Positions 1 to 5,234 of a DNA stretch of 5,417 nt are shown here, one piece after another (positions within the stretch are counted from its first letter, which is position 1; each line of letters starts with the position of its first letter). The stretch lies in the NCBI GenBank assembly GCA_003160265.1, contig PLQY01000032.1, forward strand, positions 1 to 5,417. The letters are read 5' to 3'. This DNA is from Peptococcaceae bacterium. Its GTDB lineage: Bacteria > Bacillota > DSM-12270 > Thermacetogeniales > Thermacetogeniaceae. The position numbers and the translations under genes are program-made. The notes under the pieces were generated by a model. The model saw only the letters and a program-made list of their open reading frames with translations. It was not told the origin of the DNA and made no database searches.

Positions 1-74
1 CAGATAGATCATCTTCACAGATCCCCTCTATAGTTCCTCGCCCTTGAAAACCTATTTCGGCCATTTTCTGCCGC
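1..74. other. Intergenic stretch, nothing recognised
   Basis: No credible coding sequence, RNA gene or clear terminator is visible here. Short open frames that run through it continue into the palindromic repeats to the right and have no protein-like composition. It is the less GC-rich flank of the repeat block and may be the region beyond the acyltransferase 3' end, with the next gene outside the window. Confidence 0.5.
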
Positions 75-175
75 ACCGTACCCGGCGGTGCCGGGTCCAA
101 TGGACATGGCGCGCCACCTTGATTGTGAGTGTAGCGAACCGTGCCCGGCGGTGCCATGTCCAGTGACATGGCGCG
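75..175. repeat. Two direct copies of a ~39-bp hairpin-forming repeat
   Basis: Copy A (75-113) and copy B (138-175) align along their whole length with one small gap and a few substitutions. Both begin ACCGTRCCCGGCGGTGCC and end GACATGGCGCG. They are separated by 24 unrelated bases. Copy B contains an 8-bp stem, GCCATGTC/GACATGGC, around a CAGT loop. In copy A this stem is partly eroded to GTCC-AAT-GGAC, but a GCACCG/CGGTGC pairing is present at its left end. They directly precede a third palindrome that is shared with copies inside two genes of this window, so the block looks like part of a composite palindromic element. I do not recognise a named repeat family. Confidence 0.75.
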
Positions 176-180
176 GACCC

Positions 181-221
181 GGCACCCGGGTGCCCTTTGG
201 ACGCAGGCGCGGCGCCCGGAC
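181..221. repeat. Dispersed palindromic repeat, copy 1 (intergenic)
   Basis: A perfect 14-bp palindrome GGCACCCGGGTGCC (181-194) is followed, after nine bases, by CAGGCGCGG and then CGCCCGGAC. The same order of parts (a CCGGG/CCCGG-type palindrome, CAGGCGCGG, a CGCCCCGGAC-like tail) is found inside the yqeC gene, with the palindrome and first tail part also inside the xdhC-like gene, all in the same orientation. This copy lies about 20 bases beyond the acyltransferase stop codon, outside any credible gene. Confidence 0.65.
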
Positions 222-242
222 AGACCTGATGTTCCCCGGCAC

Positions 243-1304
243 TCAACCCAGCGCTATCTCCGACCTCTGACTTCTTGCCTCTGGCTTCTGTTTGACGGGT
301 ATCCGTCCCTGGAACAGGTACCGGGTCAGGGAGAAGCGATCGAAGACCAGCTTCGAGAGGATGATGGGCGTCACCAAACCGATCAGGGCTGCCACAACGT
401 TGCCATAGCGGTAGTGGTACTCAACCAAGAGCACGGTATTGATGGGAACATGAAGATACACCACCGGGAGGGCGACATTGCCCATCAGGGTTACAGCCCG
501 TCTCAGCCTGCTTCGGGCCAAGACCTGGCTCATTCCCAACAGCGCCACTGCCATCACCATGGGGATCAACAGGTCCAACAACAAGTGCTGATAAACCACG
601 TACTTCAGATTGAGCACATAATTCATCAATCCTCTGTAATCGACGGCGATCAGCAGCACGGAAAGGGTGACGGTAACCAACGTGACCCGCAGGGAGATGT
701 CTGCAAGCAATTTCTTGCAGAAATAGCCGATGGCATAATAAACAACAGCTATCAAGGCCACATCCAGGTTCCAGGGTACAAGCGGGGGATGGCTAATCAT
801 CAGCCAGGACTCTATATGGGCCAGCAAGTAGGCAACCGCAACGGCCACCATCACCAGGCGGCTGTCTTTGCATACCAGGTTGATGAGGGCAAAGAGGACC
901 TGGGCAGCGAACAAGCAGGTAAAGAACCAGAAAACCGTGTAATAAACACCTGGAGCCCGGCCGCCCAACAGCACATCCCGCAAGTCTTTCAAGACAAAGC
1001 TGGCATCCAGGAAGTGCAGGTAGCGGTAGACATAGACGTACCTGACCAGGGTTACCAGAACCAGGTAGGCGCAATAGGGAACCAACAACTGCCGGCTCCG
1101 CCTGGAGAGCCAGGAACGCAAAGACGACCATCCGTCCGGAAGGTTGCACAGATAACCGCTGAGCAGAAAGAAGACCGGCATGTGAAACCAGTAGATGTAT
1201 TTGGTATAGACGGCGGGGCCGACCGGATGCCCGACCACTACCAGGATCAGAGCAAGAGTCTTGGCCATATCTACCCAGACCTGGCGCTTGGAACTTTCCG
1301 CCAT
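243..1304 (-). CDS. Membrane acyltransferase, acyltransferase-3 / fucose 4-O-acetylase-like
   Basis: A polytopic inner-membrane O-acyltransferase that probably transfers an acetyl group to a sugar or other surface glycan; the acceptor cannot be told from sequence. Of 353 residues, the N-terminus carries the family hallmarks: an Asp/Lys-containing first helix (residues 12-24) running into Gly25-His26, the presumed catalytic His, and FHMPVFFLLSGYL at 40-52. About ten hydrophobic segments follow, for example around 72-92, 121-145, 149-170, 179-195, 206-221, 240-258, 274-292 and 303-321. The start was chosen at the ATG preceded by AGAGGTGG; an in-frame ATG 31 codons upstream has no ribosome site and overlaps a -10-like box. 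The last ~15 residues (QKPEARSQRSE and beyond) are encoded by degenerate 7-bp repeats and are probably not part of the ancestral protein. It stands alone, downstream of a terminator. Confidence 0.85.
   Translation of the reverse strand: MAESSKRQVWVDMAKTLALILVVVGHPVGPAVYTKYIYWFHMPVFFLLSGYLCNLPDGWSSLRSWLSRRSRQLLVPYCAYLVLVTLVRYVYVYRYLHFLDASFVLKDLRDVLLGGRAPGVYYTVFWFFTCLFAAQVLFALINLVCKDSRLVMVAVAVAYLLAHIESWLMISHPPLVPWNLDVALIAVVYYAIGYFCKKLLADISLRVTLVTVTLSVLLIAVDYRGLMNYVLNLKYVVYQHLLLDLLIPMVMAVALLGMSQVLARSRLRRAVTLMGNVALPVVYLHVPINTVLLVEYHYRYGNVVAALIGLVTPIILSKLVFDRFSLTRYLFQGRIPVKQKPEARSQRSEIALG
262..289. repeat. Degenerate heptanucleotide tandem repeat, four units
   Basis: On the plus strand the units read GACCTCT, GACTTCT, TGCCTCT, GGCTTCT, consensus GRCYTCT. 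They lie inside the 3' end of the acyltransferase gene and write residues 339-348 of that protein (the Gln-Lys-Pro-Glu-Ala-Arg-Ser-Gln-Arg-Ser stretch). Short heptamer tracts of this kind are usually intergenic, so the reading frame seems to have run into repeat DNA. Confidence 0.7.
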
Positions 1305-1307
1305 GGG

Positions 1308-1315
1308 CCACCTCT
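1308..1315 (-). promoter_or_regulatory. Ribosome binding site deciding the acyltransferase start
   Basis: AGAGGTGG on the minus strand; the AGAGGT core is five bases before the chosen ATG. The longer alternative start lacks any such site. Confidence 0.65.
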
Positions 1316-1383
1316 CATCTGAAAAGTGAGACAGAAAGCTGGATGCCGGCTTCCTGCCAGTCCGATCTGCCGGGATCAGGGTA

Positions 1384-1389
1384 ATTATA
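1384..1389 (-). promoter_or_regulatory. Putative -10 box for the acyltransferase
   Basis: A perfect TATAAT on the minus strand, 80 bases upstream of the chosen start codon and downstream of the terminator that isolates this gene from its neighbour. No good -35 hexamer lies at the usual distance, so the call rests on the -10 and its position only. Confidence 0.4.
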
Positions 1390-1458
1390 CTATTCATTGA
1401 GCAATTTCGCGCCAGAATTTCATCCGGCCAGCCAAGTCTTCTTCAGCAATCAAACCCA

Positions 1459-1483
1459 GAACCCCGGGACAGCCCCGGGGTTC
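1459..1483 (-). terminator. GC-rich hairpin terminator after the YjcZ-like gene
   Basis: A perfect 10-bp stem (GAACCCCGGG / CCCGGGGTTC) with a 5-base loop. On the minus strand it lies about 45 bases beyond the micropeptide stop and is followed by TGGGTTTGATTG, a modest T-rich tail. It separates the micropeptide from the acyltransferase in the same orientation. Confidence 0.6.
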
Positions 1484-1527
1484 TCTCGTCACCATGTGGT
1501 AAATCTATTTGTTTCCCGTCACACAAC

Positions 1528-1632
1528 CTAGTTAATACCCACAAGAAGCAGGATGAGGATCAGAAACAGCACGAATACCAGTTGGGTGCTCCATCCTCCG
1601 ACTCCAGCACCAACACCAACACCAGCTCCCAT
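1528..1632 (-). CDS. YjcZ-like glycine-rich membrane micropeptide (34 aa)
   Basis: A 34-residue protein with a glycine/valine-rich head (MGAGVGVGAGVGG), a single Trp at residue 14 and one hydrophobic helix of leucine, valine, isoleucine and phenylalanine (about 18-32), ending GIN. This is the plan of the YjcZ/YjcZ-like family of tiny proteins in spore-forming Bacillota, which are annotated as sporulation proteins; many have a glycine/tyrosine-rich head and one membrane helix. The exact role is unknown. An unusually good AAAGGAGG site eight bases before the ATG and a hairpin terminator after the stop support a real, well-translated, monocistronic gene. It is shorter than most annotation cut-offs. 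I see no convincing sporulation-sigma promoter. Family membership is inferred from composition and architecture. Confidence 0.75.
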   Translation of the reverse strand: MGAGVGVGAGVGGWSTQLVFVLFLILILLLVGIN

Positions 1633-1640
1633 TTAAAAAA

Positions 1641-1648
1641 CCTCCTTT
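1641..1648 (-). promoter_or_regulatory. Strong ribosome binding site of the micropeptide gene
   Basis: AAAGGAGG on the minus strand, followed by eight bases (TTTTTTAA) and the ATG. It is the best Shine-Dalgarno sequence in the window and is the main nucleotide evidence that the short frame is translated. Confidence 0.8.
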
Positions 1649-1656
1649 CAAGACGG

Positions 1657-1672
1657 TCTGCAAATCTGCAGA
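1657..1672. promoter_or_regulatory. Small inverted repeat in the micropeptide leader
   Basis: TCTGCA-AATC-TGCAGA forms a 6-bp stem with a 4-base loop, eight bases upstream of the ribosome site. It could be an operator or a leader hairpin; nothing identifies a regulator. Confidence 0.25.
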
Positions 1673-1846
1673 GTACTTAGATTTCATTCCATACTATTCC
1701 ACCCCAGATTGAAATGTGCCCCCCCATGTTTCTAAAAAATGCAGGCCTCTTCTTCGCCACACAGAGTTTGCTCACCCGCCGGAGACTTACGGCATATCAT
1801 GGGTTATTAGTCAGGCTGAGCAGATACATAAAAATTCCCAAAGTAG

Positions 1847-2914
1847 GTGAGCACGATCGAAATCATCTCCTGCGATCCGGGCAGGTACATCTCCTTTTGC
1901 CGGGATATCTACAGGGACGATCCATTTTTTCGGGACTCCGGGTTGACCAACGTGCTGAGGATGATCTTTTACGGCAGGGAGCCCTGCTTCAGACAGGCGG
2001 AGATCACTCCGGTGATGGTGGGCAGAAACGGGAAAATCCTGGCCGCCTGCCTGCTGATCACAGACCAGTCACAGCCTGATATGCTGCAGTTCTCCTATTT
2101 CGAAGCCCGGGAAGACTGTCAGCCGGCGGTGGACCTCCTCATGGCAGTTGCCGTAAACCTCTGTAAAAAGAAAGGGATGCCCAGAATCGTGATCGGGTTG
2201 GACAGCATGGTCGGCGTTCTCGTAGACCGCTTCGACTGCATGCCCTGCTACGGCTCCCGCTATAATCCAGCCTATTATCCGGAATACTTAGGCAAATATG
2301 GCGCCAGGGAATACCTGCTTGCCTCTTATCTGCTCGAACTGCACCGGGACATCCTGGCCAGGGAACAAAAAATCCTGAAACGGCTCGGCAAGAGGTTCAC
2401 CTGCCGGACGGCCAGTTGGCGCCACCTCGGACGGGAGGCCGCCATCTACACCTATTTGAAAAATCGCTGCTTTACAGGCCAGCCCTTCTTTACGACGGGT
2501 TCTACAGAGGTGAACCACCGGATGCTCAGCAGCTATCATACCCTCATGTCCGGTCACAACTTGCTCATCCTGGAGCGCGGCGGCGCCCCTGCCGGATACC
2601 TGCTCTGGTTTCCGGATTACAACCAACTGCTGACTCCCGGGGACGTCATGGACCAGGATACCTGCCGGAGGTACCGGATGCGAGGCCACGAGATCGATAA
2701 GCTCACGATCTCGGAAATCGGGGTTCTCCCTGAATACCAGGGCTCCGGAGCGATTCTCGTCCTGTTCGACTATTTCCTGCAGTTGACCGGAGGCAGCTAC
2801 GACTGGTGTGAAACCGGATGGATCCTGAACGAAAACATCAAATCGAAAGGCTTCGGGATCAGGTGGGCCGATTCGGAATACAAGCACTACAAGATCTTTG
2901 AAATCGAGGTCTAA
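1847..2914 (+). CDS. GNAT-fold acetyltransferase-like protein (YghO-like family), substrate unknown
   Basis: A 355-residue soluble protein resembling the long GNAT-like proteins related to E. coli YghO. The N-terminal half has the family's opening (residues 10-50: a DPGRYISFCRDIYRDDPFF stretch, then REPCFRQAE), a strand-turn-strand around 55-71, and the segment FDCMPCYGSRYNPAYYPEYL at 129-148, which corresponds to the family's FDTPP...YNPPYY signature. The C-terminal half has an acetyl-CoA-binding motif A, SEIGVLPEYQGSGA (289-302), and ends with W-x-L-N-E-N (325-330) and a Y-K-x-Y-K-I-F-E finish. The start is GTG: a stop codon lies immediately upstream in frame, and later starts would remove conserved N-terminal sequence. 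The ribosome site is poor, suggesting weak translation. Transcribed away from the micropeptide gene and convergent with the molybdenum operon. A catalytic role is inferred. Confidence 0.75.
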   Translation: MSTIEIISCDPGRYISFCRDIYRDDPFFRDSGLTNVLRMIFYGREPCFRQAEITPVMVGRNGKILAACLLITDQSQPDMLQFSYFEAREDCQPAVDLLMAVAVNLCKKKGMPRIVIGLDSMVGVLVDRFDCMPCYGSRYNPAYYPEYLGKYGAREYLLASYLLELHRDILAREQKILKRLGKRFTCRTASWRHLGREAAIYTYLKNRCFTGQPFFTTGSTEVNHRMLSSYHTLMSGHNLLILERGGAPAGYLLWFPDYNQLLTPGDVMDQDTCRRYRMRGHEIDKLTISEIGVLPEYQGSGAILVLFDYFLQLTGGSYDWCETGWILNENIKSKGFGIRWADSEYKHYKIFEIEV

Positions 2915-2927
2915 ACATAACAAGAGG

Positions 2928-2944
2928 CCGGGCTGTAAGCCCGG
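2928..2944. terminator. Shared hairpin between convergent transcription units
   Basis: CCGGGCT / AGCCCGG, a 7-bp stem with a 3-base loop, lies 13 bases after the GNAT stop and about 50 bases beyond the nucleotidyltransferase stop. Neither side has a long T-tract; the minus-strand exit, CCTCTTGTTATG, is the better one. It probably serves both converging units. Confidence 0.5.
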
Positions 2945-2993
2945 ATGCGGAGGAAGCGGGGGCATTAGAGCGGGTAGTCATCTGTGGTAAATG

Positions 2994-3596
2994 CTACGGT
3001 TTCCCCGGAAACTCCTGCACATCCTTCCAATAGGCCTGCAGCAACCGGTAATCCTCTTCAGTATCGATATCCAGGGAAGCGAGCCCGGGACAACCCGGTA
3101 TCACCACCACCTGCCGACGATACCTGGCCATAAGCTGCCGCCCGCCTGTATCGCCGGTCAACTGCTCCAATTCTTCCTTCAGGCTGATGTCAAAAATCGC
3201 TGGCAACCCGGTCTCCGGCCTGACGATCAGAGCGCCCATCTCCTTAAAAACAGTGATCACCTGATCGATAAACTCAGGTGGGATCAGGGGCTGATCACCA
3301 GCCAGGAACAGGATACCCCTGGCTTCCGGGCTCACGGCGGCAGCCCCTGCCGCCACCGAACTTCCCTGCCCGGTGGCATACTGCGGGTTAAAAACGCGCC
3401 GGACCGGACGGTCGAGCGTCACCTGCTCGATCTCCCGCCGGTGGGCGCCCAGGACGAGGATGACCTCACCGACCCGGGCGCGGGAGACGTGATCGATCAC
3501 GTGCTCCAAGACGGTCTTGTTCCCCAGTCGCAGGAGTTGCTTGGGCCGCCCCAGCCGGGTAGACAGGCCGGCAGCCAGGATCACCGCCGAGATCAC
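2994..3596 (-). CDS. mocA: Molybdenum cofactor nucleotidyltransferase, MocA/MobA-like (NTP_transf_3)
   Basis: A 200-residue cytosolic enzyme predicted to join CTP to molybdopterin, giving the cytosine dinucleotide cofactor used by xanthine-dehydrogenase-type hydroxylases. The signature nucleotide-binding loop is at residues 5-22 (ILAAGLSTRLGRPKQLL), where Arg14 and Lys19 are the expected phosphate-contact residues. LAGDQPLI (98-105) supplies the metal-binding Asp101. GQGSSVAAG (76-84), TGDTGGRQLM (147-156) and LDIDTEEDY (175-183) also match MocA-type enzymes. The length is typical. The start is GTG: GGAGGT lies six bases upstream, the first residues then form the first beta strand, and the start overlaps the yqeC stop by four bases (GTGA), implying translational coupling. 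An open frame extends 87 codons further upstream but is the shadow of yqeC. CTP specificity is inferred from context and motifs; it could use GTP or belong to the YqeB/YqeC-associated selenium branch. Confidence 0.85.
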   Translation of the reverse strand: MISAVILAAGLSTRLGRPKQLLRLGNKTVLEHVIDHVSRARVGEVILVLGAHRREIEQVTLDRPVRRVFNPQYATGQGSSVAAGAAAVSPEARGILFLAGDQPLIPPEFIDQVITVFKEMGALIVRPETGLPAIFDISLKEELEQLTGDTGGRQLMARYRRQVVVIPGCPGLASLDIDTEEDYRLLQAYWKDVQEFPGKP

Positions 3597-4420
3597 GGCA
3601 GCACCTCCAGCACGGGATCGCCCAGGACGGCGGAAGTGACCAGGACCCTTTCCATTGACTGCGACAGGCGCCCGGCAATCTCCCTGGCCTTGCCAAGCAG
3701 TTCCGGGCGGTCCCCCTTGTTGACGGCAGCGATGAACCTGCTGTACGGGGCGGCCTGCCTGGCCAGTTCCCGATAACAACTGACTATCTTCAAAATGGTT
3801 GACCCGGTGACCGCCGAGCCGGGATCCTGCCCCGCCATCTCCGCAGCCAGGCGCCACCGGTGCACGTACTGCTCCGTGAGGGGGGCACCCAACGCATCGG
3901 CTCCAACGACGGTAACGACACTGGCAGCCCTGGAAGGCAGCACCGGCTCATGGGGTGCAGGAGCTTTCAGGGGCTTGCCCCGGGCGCCGTCCGCTTCGAC
4001 CAGGATGCTGTCAAACAGGCCGGCCCTGTGGATGGCATTCAGGGTCTCACCGCTCAGACCCACGACCTTGCCATCCTTCGTCAACCCGGCGCCCGCGGCC
4101 AACATCCAGCCTCCGGCTGTGCCGGGCACAGCAGGAACCCCACCCGTTCCGGGTACCCGGCAGGCGCGGGCGCCCCGGACGCAGTCAGGGCGGGCATCGT
4201 CCAGCCTTCCCAAAAGTTTGCCCTCGTCCCGCTCCAGGACCAGTTGACCACAACTCTGAAGCTGTCGGGCAAACATCCTGGTGCTGGTGGTCACCAACAC
4301 CTTCTGGTTTCGCAAGGCGCACTCGGCCGCCAACTGAAGCATCAGGCCGGTTTTTCCCCCGGCGCCAACAAAACAGACCAGTTCTCCATCCTCGAGTTCG
4401 AGGGCATCGAATAGCTGCAT
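3593..4420 (-). CDS. yqeC: YqeC, selenium-dependent hydroxylase accessory P-loop protein, with repeat insertion
   Basis: A 275-residue putative NTP-binding protein of the YqeC family, which accompanies selenium-dependent molybdenum hydroxylases; its biochemical step is not established. A Walker-A-like GAGGKT is at 19-24, followed by VTTSTRMF (43-50), the family motif EADGARGKPLKAP (142-154) and a G-protein-like NKGD (234-237). The chosen ATG has GAAGGAG five bases upstream; an adjacent ATG is too close to that site, and a TTG further upstream lies inside yqeB. It starts 10 bases after the yqeB stop and overlaps mocA by four bases. Residues about 79-104 are a low-complexity Pro/Gly/Val/Arg insertion encoded by a palindromic repeat. 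Without it, the sequence would pass directly from the LGRLDDARP region to the MLAAGAGLTKDGKVVGL region as expected for the family. The frame stays open, so the protein may remain functional if the insertion sits in a surface loop. Confidence 0.88.
   Translation of the reverse strand: MQLFDALELEDGELVCFVGAGGKTGLMLQLAAECALRNQKVLVTTSTRMFARQLQSCGQLVLERDEGKLLGRLDDARPDCVRGARACRVPGTGGVPAVPGTAGGWMLAAGAGLTKDGKVVGLSGETLNAIHRAGLFDSILVEADGARGKPLKAPAPHEPVLPSRAASVVTVVGADALGAPLTEQYVHRWRLAAEMAGQDPGSAVTGSTILKIVSCYRELARQAAPYSRFIAAVNKGDRPELLGKAREIAGRLSQSMERVLVTSAVLGDPVLEVLP
3603..3608 (-). promoter_or_regulatory. Ribosome binding site of mocA inside yqeC
   Basis: GGAGGT on the minus strand, six bases before the GTG start and within the last codons of yqeC. 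It decides the GTG start against the long upstream extension of the same frame. Confidence 0.75.
4109..4186. repeat. Dispersed palindromic repeat, copy 2, inserted in frame in yqeC
   Basis: About 78 bases rich in inverted repeats. They include GCTGTGCC-g-GGCACAGC (4116-4132), GGAAC/GTTCC (4134-4138 with 4146-4150), the perfect palindrome CCGGGTACCCGG (4149-4160) and GGGCGCCC (4168-4175). The palindrome plus the CAGGCGCGG that follows it is identical to 5365-5385 in the xdhC-like gene. CAGGCGCGG followed by a CGCC(C)CGGAC tail also matches the copy at 204-221. The extent is estimated from where the encoded protein departs from and rejoins the family pattern. The length is consistent with a multiple of three. 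Confidence 0.7.
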
Positions 4421-4425
4421 CATCG

Positions 4426-4432
4426 CTCCTTC
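4426..4432 (-). promoter_or_regulatory. Ribosome binding site deciding the yqeC start
   Basis: GAAGGAG on the minus strand overlaps the yqeB stop codon. Two tandem ATG codons follow; the second, five bases away, has workable spacing and the first, two bases away, does not. Confidence 0.65.
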
Positions 4433-5234
4433 ACCGCAAGGGGCTGATCCTTCCAAGCATCAGGACAGCCTCCAGCACCCCACCGGCAATCGCCCGGGCC
4501 TTGTCGGATATGGTGTAGCAGAATTCCACCCGGTGCCGGGGATCCACGTCCCCCATCTTCTGGCCCCGCCTCACGGTCACACCGTCACGGATCAGCCCCC
4601 GCAGCGCCCCACCGATCGGCGCCGTTACTGGACAGCCGCCCACCATACCAAGGGTCTCCCCCGCCTCCACCAGGCTGCCGATCACTGCCACGGCCTCGAA
4701 GACTCCGTCCGCCGGCGCTTTGATCAGGCGTTCCCTACCGTAACCGGCGACCAGCCCCGGGGTGCCGGTGTCCGGCTCGGCGCCGCCCCTCAGGATCACC
4801 CGCCCGAGATCGTGCCCCCGGTTGGTCTCCACCACCGCGTGGACGTCGACCCCGGCTGTAAAACCCGGGCCGAGGCCGATCACCAGCGGGGCGTCGGTGA
4901 TCCTGGTGCCGGTATTGCTCTTGGCTATGATGGCATCCACCACCACTGCCGGCTCCAATTGAATCGCTACTTCCGACCGAGGGTCGATCAGCACCGGGAT
5001 CTCGCCCCCGGCCAGGATCGCCCGCGCCTCGGGCAATCCGGCCGCCAACCGGGCGGTGATGCCTTCAACTTCGTGACACTCGTCAAACACGGCCTCGGCA
5101 AAGGCTACCGGGCGGCGGATCACTGTAGGCCAGGCAATCTCCGTCATCACCACCGGGAAACCGGACCGGTACAACCGGTGCGCCACGCCTGTGGCCAGGT
5201 CCCCGGCTCCTCTTACCAATACCAAGTTCCTCAT
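4431..5234 (-). CDS. yqeB: YqeB / EF2563-family selenium-dependent molybdenum hydroxylase system protein
   Basis: A 267-residue cytosolic accessory protein of the EF2563/YqeB family, consistently found with YqeC and selenium-dependent molybdenum hydroxylases; its precise reaction is unknown. The N-terminus has a dinucleotide-binding-like loop RGAGDLATG (8-16). Further signatures are DPRSEV (84-89), DAIIAKSNTGT (100-110), VIGLGPGFTAGVDVHAVVET (118-137), NRGHDLGRV (138-146), RLIKAPADGVF (169-179) and the C-terminal AIAGGVLEAVL (248-258). The length is that of single-domain EF2563 proteins, shorter than E. coli YqeB. The start is the ATG whose first bases overlap the stop of the upstream XdhC-like gene (TGATG), with GGAGAGA about eight bases upstream. 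An open frame continues 43 codons further but encodes no family sequence and is the shadow of the XdhC-like gene. No insertion is visible. Confidence 0.88.
   Translation of the reverse strand: MRNLVLVRGAGDLATGVAHRLYRSGFPVVMTEIAWPTVIRRPVAFAEAVFDECHEVEGITARLAAGLPEARAILAGGEIPVLIDPRSEVAIQLEPAVVVDAIIAKSNTGTRITDAPLVIGLGPGFTAGVDVHAVVETNRGHDLGRVILRGGAEPDTGTPGLVAGYGRERLIKAPADGVFEAVAVIGSLVEAGETLGMVGGCPVTAPIGGALRGLIRDGVTVRRGQKMGDVDPRHRVEFCYTISDKARAIAGGVLEAVLMLGRISPLR

Noticed and set aside
75..175. Two ~39-bp repeats with a 24-bp spacer resembling a minimal CRISPR
   Set aside because: Only two copies, with substitutions and a gap throughout; the repeats hold long internal hairpins and relatives of the adjoining palindrome lie inside genes. 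No cas genes are present.
141..1322. Long plus-strand frame of 393 codons opposite the acyltransferase
   Set aside because: It is rich in Gln, His and Asp with no domain pattern and is the antisense shadow of a clear membrane protein. The repeats supply its first part.
1305..1397. Longer N-terminus for the acyltransferase (ATG at 1397)
   Set aside because: No ribosome site upstream of it, a -10-like TATAAT lies within the extension, and the extra 31 residues do not resemble the family.
1753..1759. Perfect Spo0A box (TGGCGAA on the minus strand) between the divergent genes
   Set aside because: A single 7-base match with one free position is likely enough by chance in about 200 bases, and no promoter could be placed next to it.
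1714..2079. Plus-strand frame overlapping the start of the GNAT-like gene
   Set aside because: No family resemblance, and it is out of frame with a gene whose own N-terminus fits the family. I considered it as a frameshifted N-terminus but nothing is missing from the 1847 start.
2288..2965. Minus-strand frame of 225 codons opposite the GNAT-like gene
   Set aside because: Antisense shadow; it crosses the terminator hairpin and has no recognisable motif.
3597..3857. N-terminal extension of the MocA-like protein
   Set aside because: The 87 codons are yqeC read in another frame and lack family sequence; a good ribosome site precedes the GTG at 3596.
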